Positions 55,667-64,000 of a stretch of DNA of 64,000 bases are shown here, one piece after another. The notes beneath the pieces were generated by a model. The model was not told the origin of the DNA. It saw only the letters and a list, made by a program, of their open reading frames with translations, and searched no databases. The stretch is from Oryza sativa Japonica Group (taxonomy: Eukaryota > Streptophyta > Magnoliopsida > Poales > Poaceae): assembly GCF_034140825.1 (NCBI RefSeq), contig NC_089043.1, positions 23,832,001 to 23,896,000 on the forward strand, given 5' to 3'. Position numbers and translations under genes: made by a program. Numbering within the stretch: position 1 is the stretch's first letter; every line of letters starts with the position of its first letter.

Positions 55667-57662
55667 GCTTAACTGTCACAATGAAATTGCAAAATGAATA
55701 GTTAGGAGGAGTTCACTGAGATTTCCTTATTTTCATGCACAAGTTAAAGTTATGTTAGCTTGCAGCTTCTACAGTATCATAGTATTTTGTGGAAAAGAAC
55801 AGTTTGGTTATTCCCTGTAACAGTGATGGTATAAGAAACCCATTTTGAAGAATAATTGAGTGTATTGAATGAGTTTTATTTGCATCAGGTTTGAATTTGA
55901 TGCTTCTATACCAGTTCACTTTCTGTTGGATGTGATGTTTGAGTTATGCAGAATGTTAGTTTCATTACTATGTAGCATATCATGTATTGTGTTCCACTCT
56001 GAAGAGGTGACAAGTTGTTTACACTTCACACTGATGTCTCTGTTGAAGACTCTATAGCATCATGGAACCAAGTGTAAGAGTTGATATGCATTTTTTTTCC
56101 AGTTATCAATTGTTCAATATACTGTACTATATGCTTAAAACCACTAGCTATTAGTGTTGTACTTGTCTAATATAAGAAGTTGCGAGTTGCTGCATCTGAC
56201 TTTTGGGGGGTAGTGTGTTCTTTCCCTAAATGAGGTAACATATTTATATGTGATTTTTTGTTCATTACAGGCTGATAAAATATTAGTCGACAACTTGACA
56301 TTGGATATTTTCCAATCTACTCAGTTCTAACTGGATATATTTGAAAATCGCACTAAAGTTTCCACCTCTGAAAGTGTGATTGCAGGTTGGTTCCGTACAG
56401 ATTGTTCTTCCTTTATTGATCAGTTGTCATTTATTTGCAGTGCACTCAGTTTTTAAGTCGCTAATTTCAGCCTTGTGATCATGAAGATCCCTGAAAATAT
56501 CTTGTTTAATTCATTATCTGTGAATTAGTTCCCAGTAGTTTGGAAATTTGAAAATTTTAAGCTTCTCTCAGATACTTCAGATCGTGGCCCAGCTCAAAAC
56601 ATGAATGGTTAATCATACTACCTCCTTCCTATATTATATTCCTATATTATATAGGACGGAGGTAGTATCTGCTTGCTGAAAACCAGGTAAGTGGAAGCTT
56701 TTGAAGTTATTATACAGAGATTGCATTGCATTAGATGTTTCTGCTTGTATTTCACTCACGAAATGGAAGGAAAAAAAAACTATTATCATATCAACAATTT
56801 AACATCAAGTGACCACCATAACTTCATGTTTGATTGTAAGTTTCAGTACAGAGTTCTTTTTGTGCTACAATAAAATAAAATGTCCAGCTAATAGTTATAT
56901 TAGGACAGACTGGATGTTTCCAGTTCTCTGGTATACTGATGTTCTCCCCAATATGATGCAAATTTCTGCCCCGATCCGTATAGTCACTGTATTTTGCCAC
57001 GATAACATTCTAGAATTGTTCTACGGCAACTTTAGGGACATTTTAGTTCCATGATTCTGTCCTGTTCTGATGTTCAGACTTACATGGTGGCTTTATTGTT
57101 CCACTATTTTTGATAACGATGCCTTTTTTCTGTAGTGACATGTGTTATCTCTATATTCATTTAATTCTTCTAAAACGATTAATATTGTGATATTAACCAG
57201 TATTTGAATAGTTCCACCGTTCTTTCTGTACCAAGTTAATTCCATTTGAGTGTACAATTTATTTAATTTACAGAAAGGTGCTTTCTATCTTATCATCTTC
57301 TGAGGCGGCAGAACTCCATGTTATTGTTATATCCTTTTGGATTGAGAAGGCTGCTGCTTATTTTGTACTTCAACACGAGTGAATTGGAAAGTAGCTGTCC
57401 AACAGTTGCTCAGTCCATTGCTCAGAGGTAAAGTTTTTCAGTGATGTCTTATTTTAAGACTAGAGATCTGTACAACAAATATGTAACCTGTACAACAATT
57501 GCTCAACAAGTGCTGGAGTAATTTATGGGTGAATAAATATATTAAAGATATTGACTAGGATGCAATGATCCTTTCTCAACAAGTTATGTCGGCAATCCGT
57601 AGGGTTTTAAAAAAATGGTTAAAAAAAACATATGGGCATGGTAACCGGTAATAACTTAGCAT
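55667..57662. other. Intergenic, 3' flanks of LeuRS and F4
   Basis: AT-rich, with a tiny TA-flanked hairpin of Stowaway type at 56618-56665 (CTACCTCC ... GGACGGAGGTAG). Several short chance frames (55869-56057, 56691-57054) have no domains. Confidence 0.5.
56618..56665. mobile_element. Minimal Stowaway-like remnant
   Basis: About 48 bases between TA dinucleotides, with CTACCTCCTTCCTATATTATA at one end and its near inverse at the other. It is an internally deleted MITE. Confidence 0.5.
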
Positions 57663-60600
57663 CTACTGTACAGGGCAACGGCTGCAAGGCTCAACAAGTT
57701 CAAACTTCACTGTAGGTGGAACTTTCCCCATGATGTATGTCCTGATAGCCAAGACTGAATTACAGGCCTCCATGATTTGTTCTGTATAATGTGGGTAACA
57801 TCTGCCACTGCCGGAAGCACAAAGCCCAACATAACCACAGGTGTCGAGTTTAATACGATCGAGCGACGATGTCGTCTCAAGGATATGACATGTTAGCTCG
57901 ACCAAGCCCTTCGCGTAGCAGGAACCGACGACCTCGAATTTCTTGAGACTGTCATGGCGGTGTCCTGGCATCTGCCTCAGCTGTTCAGAGTCTCCAAGAG
58001 TCCAAGGATGCCCCATATGACCCAGTGGTATGTATATGTCCCATATCTGCACATATAGGATCAAAATTAATTGTAAAACAGAGAGAACACTTCAAAAGAT
58101 GGTTATATTTATGGATGATATATACTACTTGTCTTTACAAGATGAAACTAGTTACTTACATGCAAGATGAAAGTCTCGAGTGAAGGAGAGGCATCGAGAA
58201 AAGAAACAAGAGAAAGATAATCAAAGTTTGGGGACCTGTTAAGAGATATATGCAAGTGCTTGAGGCGAAGATATTTCCCTGGTACAGTTTGTGTACTGAC
58301 AATCTGCATAAAGATGTCTCGTATTATTTTATTTTAATGGATGTCTACAGTTTTATGTAATTTTTTAATAGATGTCTACAATTTTATGTACAATTGCTAC
58401 TCTATAATTATGTAATGCTTCAGAGTTTACCTGTGTTTGTGATGATATTCTAAGTTTTTCAACATTTGGGACAATAGACAAAAGATTGGTGAGAGCATAG
58501 CAGAGAATGCTAGAGTGATCTGAACATGACATCTCAAGGTCTTTTACTTGCAGTAAACCCAACATTCGCACTGCATGAACATGACCCCGGAAGTGAAAGG
58601 TGGCGATATTTGGAGCATAGCTCTCTACCACTTTCAGCATTTGACATCTACTCACAAAAAGAGTATGGAGCCGCTTCAGCAACTTGGTATCTTCAACTGA
58701 ACTATCTCTTTACAATCCATCATTATCAACCACTCCAATGCGGGTGAATTGGAAAGAAGGTACTCTAGCTCAAACCCAGTGATTCGCACGGAATATAGAT
58801 GCAACGTTGTCAATGTTCTCAGGCAACCAAGATCAGCAGTGGGGCGGATGGCACAGCGAGAGAGATGAAGATACTGAATCGAGTTACCATTACCATCAGA
58901 TAAAAGCGAACATGGGAAGCTGTATTCTGCATTGCTGTTTATAGGCAGTATCAGGGTGAGTTCTTCAATCCCTCGTGTGACAGCCTTGTGAAGCCAACTG
59001 TCAATATAACTTAAGTCCACATCAGTACTATCCAAGAAAACAAGCTCTAGTTTCTTCACGCCAATGCCTGAGTGATTTTGTAAAATGTGGTTAACTTTGC
59101 TGATGAGATTTCTCGTTCTCTCATCATCACTAAATGCACTCTCCTGCAATCGGAGTAGCTCCTCACTGAACATAAGGTAGGGATAGCATCTCCAAGATCG
59201 TAAAAATGAATGAGACACACAAGCAGCACGAGCAGCATCTCGAAGTGGCATTAAGGAATGAATGTACCAAAAAATGTCCTGCATGCAAAGCAATGTGAGA
59301 ACAGTAGTACTGGAAGTACGAAAGCAATGCAAAGATGTGCTGCATCACATACAGAAGAAGAAAATACACTGGTATGTAGCTGTGGTAGGTGGAATGAGAA
59401 TTTCCCTCGAAAAAATTGGTGGACTGAGACATGGGATCTTTATATGAATATTGCATAAATCTTTTTCCAGACAGTGATTAGTAAGGATCAGCAAAAATTG
59501 AAATAGGTATGTTCAATCAACAAATGCTATTTCCATGCGTTCGGGAAAATCATGTTGTTATACTGTGCAATATGATATTATAAGCTAAGGATGACAGAAT
59601 AGCAAAGAACCGGAAATAAACATGTATACTCTGTACAGCATACGTATAGTGCATCTGGATGTTTTGCAGCAAGAACATAGAATGAGTAGACCAGATGAAT
59701 GAATAACCGTGCATAACAATATCTGGGGATTTTCTTCAGTACTTCTCTTTAAAAGATTTGGAGATTGTCAAAGCAAAGTTGAGTATAGTTATCAATGACG
59801 AGTAAATTCATACAGATATTTATCTGAATCGTCCTTATCTTTATAGGCAATATTGAATCAGATGTGATTAAATCCTACAACTTATAACCAAAGATGCAGT
59901 TCGTCAACTAGGATCAGAGAATATTAGTAACAGAATCATATAAACACGACTGAAAATGTGATGCATTCAACCCTACACCTAACATTAAAATTATATCTAA
60001 AATTATCTTCAAAAGAATTAAAATTATATAAGCATACCTATCTTTATATCTTGTAGAGAGTGAATTTAGCAATGAATTTTTCTCTTTAAATATCACGGGC
60101 CAAATGAAGGGTTCACACTAACATTCACATTCCCATGCCCACCACATTACTCCTACCTACAAATTCCTATTCGAGCCACAACTAATTCACATGCATGTAG
60201 GCTTTGCACTATAGTAATTTATACCTCTAGAAGGTCTGCACCTGATCTTATTCGTTTGTCATCTTGGCAATCATCATCTTGTTGGCAAGGAGAGCCCTTC
60301 CTTTTGGCCACTGACTCAGTTAATCCATCTAAAAATACATCACACTATCATAAGAACCCCAAAAATAAACTAATAATAATGGAATGCAAGCATGGCATGA
60401 AAATTGCAATGTAGAAGTTAAATTAATCCATCTGGAAGCTTTAAACTCGGTCTTGGAAGGACAAAGATATGAGTTGATAGTCTTCAATCTAAGCGATTTG
60501 AAAAGTTCACAATCTGCAGCTGGAAGCTAATGGATTTGTGCCGTAAGCTTCGTTCTCACTAGTTGAGCCGAAAGCTAGCGATTTTTTTTTTCTGGAGTTT

Positions 60601-60702
60601 TTGTGAATTTTGGTTCAATCTGAGGTAGACATGCTGCGCAAAGAAGTCAAGAAGAGGGGAGCTCGTCGAGTTCGTCGTACCTGTCGTCGGAGAGGAAGCC
60701 AT
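57663..60702 (-). pseudogene. F4: F-box/LRR/FBD-like gene with an apparent frameshift
   Basis: Five exons match F1-F3 in order and phase: 60702-60681, 60328-60225, 59278-58431, 58303-58160, 58046-57663. Exon 1 is short (MASSPTT) instead of Arg-rich. Exon 2 keeps KRKGSPCQQDDDCQDDKRIR. The F-box is split after LLE, then DIFWYIHSLMPLRDAARAAC. In exon 3 the frame that reads EIVQLKIP runs into a stop near 58676, while the homologous continuation LLKRLHTLFVSRC lies in another frame, as if one base were lost near 58694. The last exon is open and FBD-like, with DSLKKFEVVGSCYAKGLVEL. The break would truncate the protein after about half the LRRs, leaving an F-box fragment. A sequencing error or unannotated intron is less likely but not excluded. 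Confidence 0.75.
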
Positions 60703-60922
60703 GGCGTCCTAGGCTCCTAGCCGAAGCAGCAGCAGATGAAGCCCCTCTCCCTCTCCTCGCCGCCTCCGAATAAGAAGCGGCCGCGTCTTCCGTAGCACCG
60801 GCGAGCGGCGGCGGCGGCGGCGGCGCTTGTTCGTGACGGAGACGCCCGGCGAGCGAGGGCTAAGGCTTCCAGGCCCCGGCCCCCGGTGGCTAATATGGGC
60901 TGGGCTGGGGTCTCCCGGTCGA
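60703..60922 (-). promoter_or_regulatory. F4 upstream region
   Basis: A GC-rich 220-base stretch between the F4 start and the Mutator-like MITE. It contains CGGCGG triplet repeats on the plus strand near 60800. No TATA box was selected. Confidence 0.3.
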
Positions 60923-61639
60923 GGAATAAGTTCACTTTGACTCCCTTAATAGTGGTCCAATCTAATTCGTACCCCTGAATTACAATTTGACTCCCAACTA
61001 TTAAAACCGGTACAACTTGACTCCCTCAACGGTCTTAAAGGGAGGTTTTACTGACTTGGCACCTATGTGACGGTGTTCCCTTAATAGTGGTCCAATCTAA
61101 TTCGTACCCCTGAATTACAATTTGACTCCCAACTATTAAAACCGGTACAATTTGACTCCCTCAACGGTCTTAAAGGGAGGTTTCGCTGACTTGGCACCTA
61201 TGTGACGGTGTTGACCTGGTCTTCGTTCCACGTGACGGTGATGTGACGCTTATGTGGCATTAGACTTAAGAAAATATATATGTGGGATCCATTTGTTAGT
61301 GATAAAAAAAAATTATGGGACCTACTAACATAGGGGGCCACAGGTCATCCTCTCTCCTTTCCTTCCTCCTCCTCCCTCTCTAGCTTCTCTCTATGCCATA
61401 AGACCAAAACCAAGTCAACACCGCCATATATATTTTTTTAATTGTAGTGCCACATAAACGCCACGTAGGATGAAGACCAAGTCAACACCGCCACATCAGC
61501 GAAACCGCCCTCCAAAACCACCGAGGGAGTCAAATTGCATCGGTTTTGATAATTAAGGGGTTGAGATATCCGGTATTGTGGTTCAGAGATATGAATCAGA
61601 TTCGACCACTACTTAAAGGAGTCTAAGTGAACTTGTTCC
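60923..61639. mobile_element. Mutator-like MITE just upstream of F4
   Basis: The ends GGAATAAGTTCACTT and (inverted) GGAACAAGTTCACTT and the flanks CCCGGTCGA (60914-60922) and CCCGGTTGA (61640-61648) show a 9-base target duplication with one change. The left arm contains a tandem pair with period about 129 bases (CCCTTAATAGTGGTCCAATC at about 60944 and 61078). There is no transposase. It lies within 230 bases of the F4 start and could affect its promoter. Confidence 0.8.
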
Positions 61640-61648
61640 CCCGGTTGA

Positions 61649-62407
61649 AGCCTGGTGCTCTCAGCCCGGCCCACTAGAGAGATGGAGCCCAGGTGTTGTG
61701 GCGGCGACGACGCAATTTTCTCTGCAACTTTTTTTTTAATCAAAGTTATAGAAAAATTGGCAATACTTTTTTGGAAGAAACTATCGGAATATATGTTTAA
61801 TGCTAGGCGTAATGAAACTAATTTAATGATATAAATGTTGTTATATTTTTTTATAAAATTCTAAAATGTTTAAGTTAGAGGGAGTATCTGGTATAACTGG
61901 AATATAACGAGGCCATAAATAATTCACAACGGTTAAGACTTCATCAAAGCTTTATTTGTCCGTAAAAACTCCCGCGGCGTTTTTCTCTTCCCGCAGGCGC
62001 TGTTTGTTACTGTCAGAGTGTCATTTCCAAATAGATTTGTTGCCTTCTATCATCTCTGAAACTGTGGATGCAGACCACGGCCATGACCGACGCCGTGGAC
62101 CTTTTTTTTCTTTCTTTTCTGTATTTGCTGAAAAATAACTGAATTTTTCATTATAGTGGGTCAGGCGGATGGCCACACACACATATCACAATCCAGCTGA
62201 AAATTCATGCTGCTAGATTTGCAGATACTCCAGTTCCTGAACAGACTCGCACAAAGACTGAACACAAAGAAATCAACTAGTAAACGAAGCAAGCTGGAAT
62301 GATGGGAACATGCATGTTACTACAACTAAACCAATAGTCAGCAAGAGTTGAAATGGAGGCTCATCAACTTAGATCATCAGCATGATGGAATTAATTAAAG
62401 TAACATA
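61649..62407. other. Intergenic DNA
   Basis: AT-rich with an eroded Stowaway-like end (AGTTAGAGGGAGTA near 61875). A piece at 62.20-62.27 kb could be the last exon of a minus-strand gene (see findings). Nothing else is supported. Confidence 0.35.
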
Positions 62408-62570
62408 CTTTTTGCAAGTGGTGAAGAAGCACTGGGAGACCAATAATCTGGATTAGGTCCAATTTTTTTCTGGTCTAATGCCATTCCAATGCAAGTCAAA
62501 GATTGCTCCACTGTGAAGCTTACCTGAGCCACTGGGACCAGACTTCCAACTTGCAGTACTAATATAATAC
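62408..62570 (-). other. Possible internal exon on the minus strand
   Basis: A minus-strand frame without ATG reads VGSLVPVAQVSFTVEQSLTC, then GMALDQKKIGPNPDYWSPSA, and ends at a good plant donor (GTATGT) near 62412. A following phase-compatible piece after TTTGTGTTCAG (about 62260) reads IFVRVCSGTGVSANLAA and stops. The composition is protein-like but no family is recognised, and a complete gene could not be assembled. A non-coding transcript is equally possible. Confidence 0.25.
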
Positions 62571-64000
62571 TAACACTATAGCACTGGCTTCAGATAGCAG
62601 ACCAAGTGCACTAGTGCAGAGATTTCTGAACAATTAGTTTGGTACTATAACTTATTTTTTAGCTGTAAAATGGCAGAGTTCAATTGTCTCTAGCCAAAAA
62701 AAAAAAAAAAAACAGATGACCTGAAATACTAGCTGAAAACTTTGACCTATTATTCATTGCACAATGCAATGCAACACTTCCAAGATCTCACAAGTCACAA
62801 GCCTCAGATCCAAGGTGCTTTCCTGCTCACAAATGATTCTGTTCATGCTGCTCCAGAACATGATCACCAGACTGTTGTATAGACAGACCTCGTTCATCAT
62901 CAATTCAGACTTGTTAAGTACAGGCCTATCTCTAATTCTTAATTTATATTATTTGTTGCTTTCTGCATAATTTATGAGATGGATTCTCTCTGGTCCTATA
63001 TACTATCCGTGTTCAATGCAATGTTTGGAGCTTGGAACAATCTAGATGCCGACATATTTATTTCCCAAGATTTAAACTGGACCATATAGTTTTGGTTCAA
63101 TGATGTGTACTGAAAACTATAGTCAGAAAATATTGTCCGATGCAGCGTTAGAAAATGGCATATGAGATATCTGGTTAGGCGAGCAAAATCCCAGAAGCAC
63201 CACACTAATAAATAGCTAAATGATTTTGTGACGATTATTCGAGGGTACAAACGGAAAAATGGATTTAAAATAATTTTCTAAGAAACTCATATAGAGGAAG
63301 TATTTCTTGCTTTCCTTAGAAAAGAACACACATTGGCTTTCTTGCTGTGAGCTGCATGTTCAACCAATTGAATCAGGGAGAAGAAACAAAGGCAAATGCT
63401 GACAAGAAGGCCATATTTTTGCCTGCAGAATGTACAATTTTTCGCAGAGTACAATGATGTGTTCTCTGCTCATTTTTGGATTCTGTAGCAAAAGTCAAGT
63501 ATAGTAGAATATGCAACATCACTGGAATCTGCAGCATATACACAATTTTTCACAGAGTACAATGATGTTTTCTCTGCTCTTTTTTTGGATCATGTAGCAC
63601 AAATCTAGTAGTAGAATAATGGAACAACATCACTGGAATCTGATGGCCCCATGCAAAGAAGCAGCTGTGGTGTAAAGGCAGGAAATGGACAAGAATCGTC
63701 CTAGGACTAAGGCTTAGCAGCATGAATGCATGATGGATGGTTCAGAAAGGGGGCCATTCATGGACAGATTGCCAGTGCGAATAAATAGGGCTTATAAAAG
63801 GAATCCAAAGTTCAAAAGACCCCGTTTAGTTCAGCTGCAGATTATAATCCAAAAAGAATTTGATTTTTAAAAATAATCTTAGGTAGATTTTCTAATAGTA
63901 TAATGTAGTACGGTGTACCATAAAGGGATTCTTATAGAGCAACCAAAGTGATGAATCATGAAGAAAACCCCTAAAATTGAGTATGAATTTAAATTATAAA
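62571..64000. other. AT-rich right edge of the window
   Basis: No convincing gene. Two similar stretches near 63420-63500 and 63530-63640 (TTTTCxCAGAGTACAATGATG then TCTCTGCTC and AACATCACTGGAATCTG) are a diverged direct duplication with a spacing of about 110 bases. The last 180 bases begin with CCCCGTTTAGTTCAGCTGCAG, resembling the left end of a Tourist-like MITE cut off by the window edge. Confidence 0.45.

Overview
The window looks like nuclear DNA of a grass, most probably rice (Oryza) or a close relative. The reasons are split genes with GT-AG introns, a strong GC-rich 5' bias in coding exons, and dense small transposons of rice type (Stowaway-like MITEs flanked by TA, Tourist-like MITEs flanked by TAA/TTA, Mutator-like elements with 9-10 bp target duplications, a tRNA-derived SINE and 5'-truncated LINEs). 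The species is inferred from family content; no database was consulted. No operons, CRISPR arrays, rRNA or true tRNA genes are visible, and I found no LTR retrotransposon or virus-derived element.

Layout. 1-4 kb: repeats, MITEs and one possible tiny membrane-protein ORF. 4.0-9.6 kb (minus): a five-exon gene for an acidic 922-residue protein with one N-terminal C2HC zinc finger. 10-14.6 kb: no convincing gene. 14.7-16.4 kb (minus): a secreted GH17 beta-1,3-glucanase with a C-terminal X8/CBM43 domain. 18.3-20.0 kb: a Pack-MULE carrying intron-containing pieces of an RluA-type pseudouridine synthase gene. 22.1-50.2 kb: a mixed cluster with three plus-strand NADPH:quinone-oxidoreductase-like genes (QOR1, QOR2, QOR3) of identical exon architecture and three minus-strand F-box/LRR/FBD-like genes (F1, F2, F3). 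51.2-55.7 kb (plus): cytosolic leucyl-tRNA synthetase, whose coding region is one exon behind an intron in the 5' leader. 57.7-60.7 kb (minus): a fourth F-box relative (F4) with an apparent one-base frameshift. 61-64 kb: a Mutator-like MITE, then mostly featureless DNA with possible exon-like pieces near 62.2-62.6 kb.

The main story is a history of local duplication and nested insertion. F2 and F3 share not only exons but also downstream flanks. A LINE with an 11-bp target duplication split the F2 flank while the F3 flank keeps the unoccupied site, and a Mutator-like element later entered that LINE with a perfect 9-bp duplication, so three events can be ordered from the sequence alone. The QOR genes are expected to encode soluble or envelope-associated oxidoreductases and the F-box genes substrate adaptors of SCF ubiquitin ligases. 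Nothing in the sequence shows that the two families act together; their interleaving is an observation, not proof of a pathway.

Exon boundaries were assigned by eye from GT-AG sites, reading-phase consistency and comparison between paralogs inside the window. No transcript evidence was available.
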